Shown one piece after another: positions 1 to 8,536 of a stretch of 64,000 nucleotides of DNA. The notes beneath the pieces are model-generated. The model was not told where the DNA came from. It searched no databases and was given only the letters and a program-made list of their open reading frames with translations. Position numbers and translations under genes: made by a program. Source of the stretch: Microbulbifer sp. Q7 (GTDB lineage: Bacteria > Pseudomonadota > Gammaproteobacteria > Pseudomonadales > Cellvibrionaceae); the NCBI RefSeq assembly GCF_001639145.1, contig NZ_LROY01000002.1, forward strand, positions 838,501 to 902,500, given 5' to 3'. Every line of letters begins with the position of its first letter. Position 1 is the first letter of the stretch.

Positions 1-67
1 CCTCTGAAAAGTTCAGGCGACAACTACCCTGACACATAGGGGTGGCCAAAAAGAGTTGACCACTACA
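1..67. mobile_element. Probable terminus of an insertion element that interrupts the IS1182-type transposase
   Basis: Transposase-like coding starts abruptly at position 68: the codons from 69 read SNASKAHSGTF, the usual text after the IDGCKLP motif of IS1182 transposases, but the bases before 68 encode nothing of that family in any frame. Read on the minus strand the segment ends 5'-TGTAGTGGTCAACTC, a TG...CA type end such as IS21-like elements have. I infer that a second element is inserted exactly at 67/68 and that its body lies left of the window. The family assignment is from memory of similar ends and is weak. Confidence 0.35.
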
Positions 68-1203
68 ATCCAATGCGAGTAAAGCACATTCTGGGACCTT
101 TAAAGAGCTTGAGCAAAAGCAGGTGAAGATTCGGAAAAAGATTCGCCACTACAGCCTGGTCGGAACACAAGAAACTGGATGGCAGGAAGCTGGCAGAGCG
201 GGAGCGCAAGCAGCGGCTGGAGCAGATGAACAAGACGTTGGAGCAACACTTCGAGAAAGTCGATCGCTTCCTAAAGACGCAAACTCCAAGGATGGGGCAG
301 GGCAAAATACCAAAAGAAATAAAAAGTAATATCGCCGACAACGAGTCGGCCAAGATGACGACGAGCAAGGGCATCATTCAGGGTTATAATGGTATTGCTG
401 CGGTCGATAAAAAGCATCAGATCATTGTTGAAACGCAGGCCTTCGGTGAGGGGCAGGAAACCCATACGTTAAAGCCTATTAAGCGCTATCGGAATGCGGG
501 AGTTGCCGATGAGACTCTCGCAGATGAAGTCATCTTCACAGAAGATACCGGATTCTCCAGTGAATCCAATAATGACATGCTGAGAGAAGAAGGCATCAAC
601 GCCTATATCCCCGACAACCAGTTCCGCGCCCGCTACAAGGCGTTTGCCAAGTAAAAAGAGAAGCATGGCAAGCGTCATCAAGATACCGTATGGGGTATTT
701 AGCAGGTTTTTCCTGCGAGCGAATTCAAGCTTAATAAGAGAAGCAAGACCTGTATCTGCCCGGCTGGCAATGAAATGTTACTATATCGAGAGGAGCGCGT
801 CAGCGAAGGAAAGCGCAAGCTGCATTTTGAAGGGCGTCTGATAGATTGCCGCAGCTGCCCACTAAAAGACCAGTGTATGCGCAATCCTGCTTCGGCGGAT
901 ACCGGCGATGGGCATGGCCGTCAGGTATCCTTTACCTGGACAAACGCGAAAACCGCAACAGACTGGATGAAGAAGCGGGTTGATAGCGTTGAAGCCAAGA
1001 CGATCTACAGTCATCGTATGTCCGCGGTGGAGCCTGTGTTTGGAAATATTGGCACCAACAAGCGACTCAGTCGCTTCTCGTTGCGTGGAAAACGTAAAGT
1101 GCAGGGACAGTGGCAGATGTTCTGTCTGGTACACAACATTGAGAAATTAGTGAATTACAGCGCTATCCATTGCTTAACAGGGTTATCCACACTTGTGGCG
1201 TAG
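68..1203 (+). pseudogene. Degraded IS1182-family transposase (DDE), 5' interrupted, with a frameshift and two in-frame stops
   Basis: The translated pieces match the IS1182 transposase layout: SNASKAHSGTFKELEQKQ near 69, a coiled Lys/Arg/Glu-rich stretch, then KGIIQGYNGIAAVDKKHQI and EDTGFSSESN (DDE-type core), the Cys motif TCICPAG near 748 and RSCPLKDQC near 853, and the closing RMSAVEPVFGNIGTNKRLSRF, whose Glu is the last catalytic residue. The gene is dead. Reading moves from frame 3 to frame 1 near position 159 (one extra base would explain it), and the downstream frame carries TAA at 652-654 and TAG at 700-702. Both halves on either side of these stops stay in the same frame, so they are point nonsense changes, not rearrangements. 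The N-terminal third is missing because of the junction at 67/68. No clear right terminal repeat was identified. Confidence 0.8.
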
Positions 1204-1342
1204 AATGAAACGCGAAATACGCCCAAGCGTGATTATGTCAAAGGTTTGTGATTAAATCCTGATCAGATAAAAACTAATAGAACAGTGCTGGAGCTAGGTG
1301 ATGATAGTGATCGTTTTTCTACAGGCTCGTTGTATGTTTTGA

Positions 1343-2620
1343 TTATTTTCGTGTCTGTGGTCGCGCCGTAAGCTTATTTTTTTCTATTATTGATTTGTAC
1401 TCTAAGATTATTTTTTTTGCGATTTCTTTCGCGCTTTTAGATACGTTAGGTTTTGGAATTATTATTTCGTTGTTAGTTATTTTTTTTATCAAGTTACTGA
1501 GAGCCTTCTGACTACCCATAGGGAATAATGCCGATTGGTCTAAAAGTTCCGCGCAGCCAGGGATGTCGGAGGCAATTACTGGAACTCTCCTTGCTCCTGC
1601 CTCTAGCAGTACTTGCGGTTGGTTTTCTGGCCACAGTGATGGCAAGACTATCAGGTCTAGCTTGTCCATAAGGGGTGTTGTATCTTCTTCTTTAATTTCT
1701 CCTAAGTATGTCGTTTTTTTGTATCTTTGGAGCTCCCTGTCGGCATAAGTAGGCAAAGCTCTCTTGCCTGCGATTATTAATTGGATTCGTTCGTTATCAA
1801 GGGCTTTTAGTGCTTGTGTAAGTACGTGAAGGCCCTTGTGGGGGGTTATCGCACCGAGAAAACCAACACTAAATTTATTCGTTGATACGCTAGAAGATGT
1901 TTTCTGCTCAAACCATCGGGCAGATAGCCCTGCTGGAAGGTATTGACAGTTTTTTAAATTAAAATAATTCTCTAGTAAGACTTTACCTGTTTTAGACAGG
2001 CATATCACTTTGTGAGCTCCACTAAGGGCTTCTTGTAATATTTGTCTTCTATTCTTCCAAAGCGTGCTTTCGTCAGACTCGATATTTTTGCTTTTAATAA
2101 TTTGTGCAGTAAACTGCGCTCCAATTTTTGTTTTTGCTGCGAGATTGATTGTCGGGTTGCGATGTGTTTTGGCAATACACTTCAGGCAAGTAGATTCCGA
2201 AGTGAAACCATCGCAAAGACTGCCGTTGCTTAAGGTTAGTGTTTGTTTTGGGCAGAGCCACCAAAAATCGGTAACTGATACGAGGTACGGTATATGCAGC
2301 GCGCGCGCAGCAAATATAATGTTCACTCCTATATGGCCTGGGTTGACCATGTGGAGGATGTCAGGTTTTTCTTTTCTCAATAATTCAACATACCAATCTA
2401 TTGACGCACCACTGACAGTTGTCCATCCGTATGTTGGTATTGTCTTGTAAGGAATACTATTCCATATACCTTCGCGGTGTCCTTTTCCTTCTGGGTCTCC
2501 CCCCGCAACAGTGACTTCATAGCCATCTTCTATAAGCTCTTTTCCAACGTTACGAATGTAGCGTTCGGTCCCTTGATTGTATTCTGGACCAAATTGCATG
2601 GTGGCGAAGAGAATCTTCAT
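1343..2620 (-). CDS. Glycosyltransferase, family GT4 (first of three)
   Basis: A 425-residue GT-B glycosyltransferase. It starts at MKILFATMQFGPEYNQGTERYI, where the Gly-rich N-terminal turn of GT4 enzymes is visible; an in-frame upstream extension to 2674 adds nothing conserved. The C-terminal domain has GAITPHKGLHVL and the donor-binding region PENQPQVLLEAGARRVPVIA, the usual EX7E-type site. Between the domains is a four-Cys cluster (about C123, C136, C145, C148), seen in a subset of GT4 enzymes. The product is probably cytoplasmic and transfers sugar to a polysaccharide or lipid-linked acceptor; donor and acceptor cannot be read from the sequence. The gene and its flanks are much richer in A and T than the surrounding DNA, which points to horizontal acquisition. 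It is divergent from the next glycosyltransferase and sits beside the IS remnant. Confidence 0.85.
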   Translation of the reverse strand: MKILFATMQFGPEYNQGTERYIRNVGKELIEDGYEVTVAGGDPEGKGHREGIWNSIPYKTIPTYGWTTVSGASIDWYVELLRKEKPDILHMVNPGHIGVNIIFAARALHIPYLVSVTDFWWLCPKQTLTLSNGSLCDGFTSESTCLKCIAKTHRNPTINLAAKTKIGAQFTAQIIKSKNIESDESTLWKNRRQILQEALSGAHKVICLSKTGKVLLENYFNLKNCQYLPAGLSARWFEQKTSSSVSTNKFSVGFLGAITPHKGLHVLTQALKALDNERIQLIIAGKRALPTYADRELQRYKKTTYLGEIKEEDTTPLMDKLDLIVLPSLWPENQPQVLLEAGARRVPVIASDIPGCAELLDQSALFPMGSQKALSNLIKKITNNEIIIPKPNVSKSAKEIAKKIILEYKSIIEKNKLTARPQTRK

Positions 2621-2718
2621 ATCGACCCCGAGATTTCTTAAGCCGCAAATATACATTATTGCTTTTAAAAACAATAGGTTATCATTATCACTTTAGTCTT
2701 CCAGATGGAGAGCTTTCA

Positions 2719-3837
2719 TTGGGCCCTGAATTTCGAATTCTCCACTGTTACAGAACCTTTTATCCTGAGTCACAGGGTGGTCTAGAGCAGGTTATCCTTG
2801 AGCTTGCGCAAAAAACACACAGTAGCGGTGTGTTAACTCTTGCAAAGGTACCTGGACAAACGATGCTTAATGGAGAGCTTCCGGTTTTGGCTGAAAGGCG
2901 CTGGATGTCGATTGCGTCCTGTTGTATTGGGCCTGGCTTAGTGCGCAAGTTGTTTAGTTTAAAAGCCAAGCTCTTGCACTTCCATTTTCCTTGGCCGTTT
3001 GGCGATGTAGCTTATTTGTTGGCGGGGAGATCGCGCCCACTCGTAGTCACTTATCACTCGGATGTTGTCCGCCAGCGATTCCTTGGCGTCTTATATCGCC
3101 CGCTGATGAAACGTCTATTAGACCGAGCCGATCGAATAGTAGCAACGTCTCAGAATTATGTGGAAAGTAGCCCCATTTTGGCGAAATACAGGGAGAAGGT
3201 TGAAGTGATCCCTCTCGGTGTCTCGGAGAGTGGGTATGTATTGCCCTCTGCTAAGCAATTCGCCGCAACCGAACACCGTTTTGGAAAGGATTTCATGCTG
3301 TTCGTTGGGGTGCTGCGGTATTACAAAGGGCTGGAGTTCTTGATCCGGGCTGCAGTGGGGCAGTCCTTTAAAGTGGTGATAGCCGGTAAGGGACCGGAGT
3401 TTGCGCCCCTCGCTTCATTGGCGAAAGAGTTAGGGGCCGATAATGTTGTATTTGCCGGTTTTGTGAGCAACGAAGAAAAGGTTGCTCTGATGAGGTTGTG
3501 TCGAGCGGTGGTTTTTCCCTCACACCTGCGCTCTGAAGCATTCGGGGTCACTTTGATCGAGGGGCTGATGTACGGGAAGCCGCTTATATCCTGCGACATT
3601 GGCACTGGAACCAGCTTTGTGAATAGGAATTCGTTAACTGGCCACGTGATCCCTCCTTCCAATCCAGTTGCTCTCCGTGATGCTATGAATGACCTGCTGA
3701 ATGACGCTAAAAAGGCGGAACGCATGGGACAGGCAAGCCGTGAGCGCTACGAAAAAATGTTCACAGGTGAGCGTATGGCCGCGGCGTATCGCAAACTTTA
3801 TGACGAGGTGTTGCGGGAAAGAGGTGTAGAGGACTAA
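2719..3837 (+). CDS. Glycosyltransferase, family GT4 (second of three)
   Basis: About 372 residues of a GT4 glycosyltransferase. Visible motifs are the acceptor-domain start RILHCYRTFYPESQGGLEQV, the histidine region VVTYHSDVV, the hinge FVGVLRYYKGLEFLIRA, and the donor site region SEAFGVTLIEGLMYGKPLIS. I chose the TTG at 2719 because GGAGAG at 2706-2711 lies seven bases upstream and the conserved fold begins right after it; a longer frame from TTG 2659 has no such site. The stop overlaps the ATG of the next gene by one base (TAATG), so the two are translationally coupled and belong to one polysaccharide pathway. Substrates are not identifiable. Confidence 0.85.
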   Translation: MGPEFRILHCYRTFYPESQGGLEQVILELAQKTHSSGVLTLAKVPGQTMLNGELPVLAERRWMSIASCCIGPGLVRKLFSLKAKLLHFHFPWPFGDVAYLLAGRSRPLVVTYHSDVVRQRFLGVLYRPLMKRLLDRADRIVATSQNYVESSPILAKYREKVEVIPLGVSESGYVLPSAKQFAATEHRFGKDFMLFVGVLRYYKGLEFLIRAAVGQSFKVVIAGKGPEFAPLASLAKELGADNVVFAGFVSNEEKVALMRLCRAVVFPSHLRSEAFGVTLIEGLMYGKPLISCDIGTGTSFVNRNSLTGHVIPPSNPVALRDAMNDLLNDAKKAERMGQASRERYEKMFTGERMAAAYRKLYDEVLRERGVED

Positions 3838-4925
3838 TGGCCAGGATTGCTGTTGATGCGCGCCCGCTATCAGTACCAACGACCGGTATTGGCCGATATA
3901 CACAAGCCATACTTTCTCGTCTGGTTGATAGTGAGCACCAGTGGTACTTATATAGTCATCGTCCGCTGCGTGATGATGTTCACAAACTGCCGAATGTAGA
4001 GGTGCGTTGTGGAGATATTAAGAGTTCAGGCTTAGGCACTATTTATGCTCAGGTAGTTTTTCCTTTTTGGGCGTTGCGCGACCAAATCGAGGTGTATTGG
4101 TCTCCACGTCATCATTTGCCCCTCTGCCTAGCACGAAAAGTACGTAAAGTGGTAACGATTCACGACTTGGTCTGGCAAAGGTGCCCCTATACCATGACAC
4201 GCAGTGGATTGTTGCTCGAGCGTGTCTTGACGCCTCCTACGTTGGCGGCTGCGGATGCGGTGATCGCTGTCTCGAACAGTACTCGGAGCGAAGTGCGGGA
4301 ATCTTTCCCTCAATGTGGCAGCAAAGTCGAGACCATTTATGAGGCTCCGTTCCTCGAACCTTTAGTCGAACCCGGCCCAAGAGGTGACTACTTCCTTTTT
4401 GTCGGTACGATTGAGCCTCGGAAAAACCTTGCTAGGATCTTGGATGCCTACGCTCGCTACAGTCGCGTCAGCAATCAAATGATCCCATTAAAAATCTGTG
4501 GTGGTAAGGGGTGGGGGCGGATGGAGCTTGAATCCGTGATTGAGGAGTACGGCTTTAGCGGGCAGGTCGAGATCCTTGGCTACGTGAGTGACGCAGATTT
4601 GCCTGACTTGTACCTAAATGCTCGGGCCCTATTAATCCCGTCGCTTTATGAAGGTTTCGGACTTCCGATTGTTGAGGCGTTTAGTCAGGGCACTCCCGTT
4701 ATTACTTCCAATCGCGGTGCGATGGAGGAAATTGCCGGTGATGCGGGGCTGCTGGTAGACCCCGAGAATATTGAGGACATGGCTACTGCGTTTTCGCTAC
4801 TTAGCGACAACCTCGCACTGGTAGAGCAGCTCCAGCTGCGGGCGCTCGCCCGTGCGAAATTGTTTAGCTGGGATGCCGCCGCGGAACAGACGCTTTCGCT
4901 AATGGAGTCGTTATTGGCCTCGTAA
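3837..4925 (+). CDS. Glycosyltransferase, family GT4 (third of three)
   Basis: A 362-residue GT4 enzyme resembling mannosyltransferases of O-antigen and exopolysaccharide loci. Motifs: VDARPLSVPTTGIGRYTQAI at the N-terminus, VVTIHDLVW, ADAVIAVSNSTRSEV, FVGTIEPRKNLARIL, and the donor-site run LIPSLYEGFGLPIVEAFSQG with both glutamates of the EX7E pair. The start ATG shares a base with the stop of the previous gene, so the two are coupled. It ends 21 bases before the convergent batD-like gene. Which sugar is moved is unknown. Its base composition is closer to the rest of the window than that of the first glycosyltransferase. Confidence 0.88.
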   Translation: MARIAVDARPLSVPTTGIGRYTQAILSRLVDSEHQWYLYSHRPLRDDVHKLPNVEVRCGDIKSSGLGTIYAQVVFPFWALRDQIEVYWSPRHHLPLCLARKVRKVVTIHDLVWQRCPYTMTRSGLLLERVLTPPTLAAADAVIAVSNSTRSEVRESFPQCGSKVETIYEAPFLEPLVEPGPRGDYFLFVGTIEPRKNLARILDAYARYSRVSNQMIPLKICGGKGWGRMELESVIEEYGFSGQVEILGYVSDADLPDLYLNARALLIPSLYEGFGLPIVEAFSQGTPVITSNRGAMEEIAGDAGLLVDPENIEDMATAFSLLSDNLALVEQLQLRALARAKLFSWDAAAEQTLSLMESLLAS

Positions 4926-4946
4926 TTGACATTAGTAGCTGCCAGT

Positions 4947-6674
4947 TCATACGGCATCACCGCTGAAAAGACCAGGTAATCGTTTTGTTTTTCCTTCGAT
5001 TATATCTTCTTGACTTTGCAGGCGGTCTAGTAAAATTTGTAACTGTTGCCGATTGACAGGCCTCGGTGGTTCCTTGTAAATGGCTCCATTCAGAATCTCG
5101 ACTGCTTGTGACAGCTCGGAGATATTTAGCTGCTGTACCGCAGATTCAAGGTTCAGCGCTCGAAGCTTGGGCCATCGCTGATTGACCCAAGTCCGCAAGC
5201 ACTCTTGAATTTCGGTTGGTTTTCCTTCGCTGACAAGTTTCTTCAGCTCTTCCGAATGCGTCGCTTTTCTTGGCTTTCTGGTTGTCTTGTGCGCTGTGGA
5301 TTCAGCCCGGCTATTCTTCAAATAGAAAAAATAAAGAATCCATAGCAGATGTGAAGCAATTGCCGCAATTGCGATTTTCTGCCAAAACCCCGGCTCGACC
5401 TCTTTGACGCTGGGCGCTTGGGTGCTGGGAATACTTGGGGCACCAGGGGTTGTGGCACTGGCTATCGGAGCACCGGCGACATTAAATCGAAACGCCGGCA
5501 ACTGCGTAGCCCGCTGCCGCCCAGTCTTCGTGTCCCACCAGGTAATCGTCACGGGCGGAAGCTGATAGCTGCCAGGCTTGGTGGCGACAATTGCGGTTGT
5601 TTCTATCCGGCTGCCGGTAATGCCATTCATCCTCGGCTGATCTTCCTGCTGGGCCTGGTCGGGGTAGGTTTTCAGGCCTTCAATATTGAGCGCTGGCAGC
5701 GGTGGTAGCTGCGCTGCCCGGAGGCCTTCGGCGCGCAGGGTGATGATGCGGGTGATCGGTTCGCCTACCTTGAATTCTTCCGGGTCTTTGCTCCAGCTCT
5801 GTACCAGGCCGAGACTGGCGGCGGGGAGCCAGTGGCTGCCGCTGTAGCTATCGGGCTTGGGTTCTACCTGTATGGTTTTTGCTTCGGAGCGCAGGCGGAT
5901 GCGCTGTGCGTTGCGGTTGAACAGGGAGAAGGGGTCTCTGCGCCCGGTGACGGCGACATAGTTGAGGGCGGGGATTTGCAGTTCGCCGGAGCTTTCCGGG
6001 AAGACGGCGTAGGTGAGCTCGTAAACCGCGTGGCCCACGCCATCGATTCTGCGTTCAAAGCGTTGCTCATCGACTTTTTCCACATGTGCACCGCGGACCT
6101 TTAGCTGGTCGGTGGCGATGTCGTGGAGGCCGACGGTAGTGTAGAGGCGTACTTTTACCAGTAGCTGTTCCTGCACGTGGACTTTGTCTTTGTCGAGTTC
6201 CACTTCCAGGAAGGCCTTGCGGCTGTTGCCGCTGGGGGACTGGCCGGCCTGGTTTACGGTGATGGGGATGGCGTCAGACACCTGGCCGTGCAGATGCAGG
6301 GAGGGCACAAACAGCTTGCCTTCCTTGAGGGGGGCGAGGATGAGGGTCCACTCAACGAAGCTTTCTGCGCGGCCATTTATTACACGGTACTGGTTGGACT
6401 GCTGGCGGGAAAGAACCTCGAAGTCCTGCTCAAGCAGGTCGAAATCTGGCTGTCCCCCCTGTTGGCCACCGCTGTAGCGCAGGGTGAGGGTAAAGGTTTC
6501 GTTGATGGCGAGTTCGTTGCGGTCGACAGACGCGGCCAGTTCCTGGGCGCTGGCGCTCAGTGATAGTGCGAGCAGGAGAAGGGCGCATAGGGCTTTCGCG
6601 ACCAGTGCGATGGTCGCGCTTGCAAACGGCTTTCTGTGGGTGGGAAAGGAGTATGTTTCCACTGGGGTTACCAT
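4947..6674 (-). CDS. batD: BatD-like protein (oxygen tolerance family), membrane anchored
   Basis: About 575 residues, last gene of the MoxR/Bat operon. A cleavable signal segment (LCALLLLALSLSASAQ) leads into beta-rich repeats typical of BatD (SVDRNELAINETFTLTLRYSG, then PAASLGLVQSWSKDPEEFKVGEPITR), a transmembrane helix near IAIAAIASHLLWILYFFYL and a basic cytoplasmic tail. The ATG at 6674 is chosen because its ATGGTAA overlaps the stop of the upstream vWA-TPR gene, whereas the longer frame to 6707 runs into that gene. Family knowledge: Bat proteins accompany MoxR ATPases and vWA proteins and are linked to envelope stress; a precise molecular role has not been settled. Confidence 0.85.
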   Translation of the reverse strand: MVTPVETYSFPTHRKPFASATIALVAKALCALLLLALSLSASAQELAASVDRNELAINETFTLTLRYSGGQQGGQPDFDLLEQDFEVLSRQQSNQYRVINGRAESFVEWTLILAPLKEGKLFVPSLHLHGQVSDAIPITVNQAGQSPSGNSRKAFLEVELDKDKVHVQEQLLVKVRLYTTVGLHDIATDQLKVRGAHVEKVDEQRFERRIDGVGHAVYELTYAVFPESSGELQIPALNYVAVTGRRDPFSLFNRNAQRIRLRSEAKTIQVEPKPDSYSGSHWLPAASLGLVQSWSKDPEEFKVGEPITRIITLRAEGLRAAQLPPLPALNIEGLKTYPDQAQQEDQPRMNGITGSRIETTAIVATKPGSYQLPPVTITWWDTKTGRQRATQLPAFRFNVAGAPIASATTPGAPSIPSTQAPSVKEVEPGFWQKIAIAAIASHLLWILYFFYLKNSRAESTAHKTTRKPRKATHSEELKKLVSEGKPTEIQECLRTWVNQRWPKLRALNLESAVQQLNISELSQAVEILNGAIYKEPPRPVNRQQLQILLDRLQSQEDIIEGKTKRLPGLFSGDAV

Positions 6675-8536
6675 CTTTGGGTGGCTCCGTTTTCCGGGGG
6701 CTGCCATTCGCCGGCGCGGTAGGCGCGGCGGCGTTGCAGGCTTTCGTATTTGAACTTCTCGCGCATCAGACCGGCGGGATCATCGGGTATCTGGCGCAGC
6801 CACTGGTCCAGGGCCTGCTGGGTTTCCGGGTCCAGGTCACTCTGGGGCTCTTGTGGCTGGGCGTTGGCCTGTTGCTCCTGCTCGTTACCATCCTGGTTTT
6901 GTTGCTGGCGTTCTGCCTGCTGCTCCTGTTGTTCTGCTTCAGACGGGTCCTGTTCGCCCTGATTTGCGTTCTGCTGCTGATCCTGTTCGCCGGACTGTTG
7001 CTGGTCTTGGGATTGCTGTTGCTGTGAGGATTGATCGGCGTCGCTTTGCTGTTGATCTTGCTGGGACTGGCTTTGCGATTGCTGGTCCTGGTCTTGCTGC
7101 TGATCCTGTTGCTGGTCGCCCTGTTGAGATTGCTGATTTTGCTGCTGCTGTTGTTGCAGTTTCTTCAGTTGCTCGGCAATTTCCTTGTTGTGGCGCGCGT
7201 CGGCAAATTCCGGGTTCTGCTGGAGCGCGCGGTCGAAGGCTTCGATGGCGGCATCGAACTGGCCCTGTTGGGCAAGACTGTTGCCCAGGTTGTAGAGCCC
7301 CTGCGGGTCGCTGCTTTCGGCAAAGTTTTCAGCGGCCGCGCCGTATTCCCCGGCGCGGTACTGGGCCGCGCCGCGCCACTGGGAGTTCTCGAAGAGTTCT
7401 GCGGCGGCTTTTGGGTTGCCTTCCTCTAATAGTTCCTGTGCCTGTTGATTCGGGGTCTGCCACAGGTTGCTGGTTTGCGCGCTGGCGTCCTGACTGGTCA
7501 CGACCAGGGCGAGGGGGAGGGCAAATGGAAGCGCGCAAGCCAGGGCGCCCTTGCGGAACAGCAGTAGGGCGAAGGGCAGTAGTAGCAATACCAGCCAGGG
7601 GCCTTCCTCATACCACTGGTCGAATTCCCGCTCGGTCAGTTCGGCCTGCTCCGGGGTGGTGATTGCGGGGAGAGCTCTGGCGATATCGCTGTCGTCCACG
7701 GTGATCTGGGCGAAGTGCCCCCCGGTGCTCTGTGCGAGGCGTGAGAGTTCGCGGCGATCGAAATTGGCAATGATGATGGAGCCGCTGTCATCGGTGATGA
7801 AGCCGCTGCCGGTGGTTTTGGGGATGGGGCTGCCCTCGCCACTGCCCACGGCGAGAATGGAGAGCGTGGCGCCACTGCTATTCACGCTATTTTTGATGGT
7901 GCTGATGGCCGCCTTGGCGATGCCATCGGTAACCGCAAGCAGTCGACCTTTGCCATTGGCGCCATCCTTAATCAGTCGCAACCCCTCCTGCACCGCCATT
8001 TCGATGTTGCTGCCGGGCACTGGCATGATGCGTGGTGACAGCGGCGGTACCAGGTTGGCGATAGTGGCGGTGTCATCGGTCAGGGGGGTGACGATGTGAG
8101 CCTCACCGGCGTAGGCGACCAGCGCGGTGAGGCCATCTTTACGCTGCTTGAGAATGTCGAGAATTTTGAGGCGTGCCCGGGTCAGGCGGTTGGGGGCCAG
8201 ATCTGTAGCCATCATTGACGGCGACAGATCAAGGAGGATCACCAGCGCATCTTGGTTGGAATATACCGGCGTCGGCAGCTTGCGCCAGGTGGGGCCGGCG
8301 AGGGCAATAATAACGGCCGTCAGCAGGGCAAAAATGAGGGCAAACAGCCACGGTCGCTTTTCGCCGCCCCGCAGGAGCAAGTGCGGGAGCAGGTCCGGAT
8401 CGATCAGTTTCTGTAGGCCGCCGCTGGCAAACACGATGCGGGCCAGTCCCCAGCAGGTGACGGCTGCCGGTATCACGAGCCATAAAAACGCGGGGCGCAG
8501 GAAGTGAAACTGCCCCATGTCGGCCAGGAAATTCAT
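6668..8536 (-). CDS. vWA-domain and TPR membrane protein with Gln-rich region (BatB/BatC-type)
   Basis: About 622 residues. Two membrane helices near residues 15-35 and 63-80 precede a von Willebrand A domain with an intact metal site DLSPS (about residues 103-107). A further helix near WLVLLLLPFALLLF leads to a TPR unit (NPKAAAELFENSQWRGAAQYRAG, then YNLGNSLAQQGQFDAAIEAFDRAL). Residues of about 460-564 are a low-complexity stretch dominated by Gln with Asp, Ser and Glu, followed by a conserved-looking C-terminus ending in PENGATQRW. This is a fusion of the BatB and BatC roles. The start is the ATG at 8536, whose ATGA overlaps the stop of the upstream vWA gene; the longer frame to 8638 is inside that gene. 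Confidence 0.87.
   Translation of the reverse strand: MNFLADMGQFHFLRPAFLWLVIPAAVTCWGLARIVFASGGLQKLIDPDLLPHLLLRGGEKRPWLFALIFALLTAVIIALAGPTWRKLPTPVYSNQDALVILLDLSPSMMATDLAPNRLTRARLKILDILKQRKDGLTALVAYAGEAHIVTPLTDDTATIANLVPPLSPRIMPVPGSNIEMAVQEGLRLIKDGANGKGRLLAVTDGIAKAAISTIKNSVNSSGATLSILAVGSGEGSPIPKTTGSGFITDDSGSIIIANFDRRELSRLAQSTGGHFAQITVDDSDIARALPAITTPEQAELTEREFDQWYEEGPWLVLLLLPFALLLFRKGALACALPFALPLALVVTSQDASAQTSNLWQTPNQQAQELLEEGNPKAAAELFENSQWRGAAQYRAGEYGAAAENFAESSDPQGLYNLGNSLAQQGQFDAAIEAFDRALQQNPEFADARHNKEIAEQLKKLQQQQQQNQQSQQGDQQQDQQQDQDQQSQSQSQQDQQQSDADQSSQQQQSQDQQQSGEQDQQQNANQGEQDPSEAEQQEQQAERQQQNQDGNEQEQQANAQPQEPQSDLDPETQQALDQWLRQIPDDPAGLMREKFKYESLQRRRAYRAGEWQPPENGATQRW

Noticed and set aside
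1183..1191. TTATCCACA, a perfect DnaA box, inside the 3' part of the dead transposase
   Set aside because: A single box without clustering, AT-rich unwinding region or replication genes; it is probably chance or part of the element's end.
6560..7662. Several open frames with long hydrophobic Leu runs antisense to the vWA-TPR gene
   Set aside because: The Leu runs are the reverse complement of Gln-rich CAG codons, not membrane proteins.
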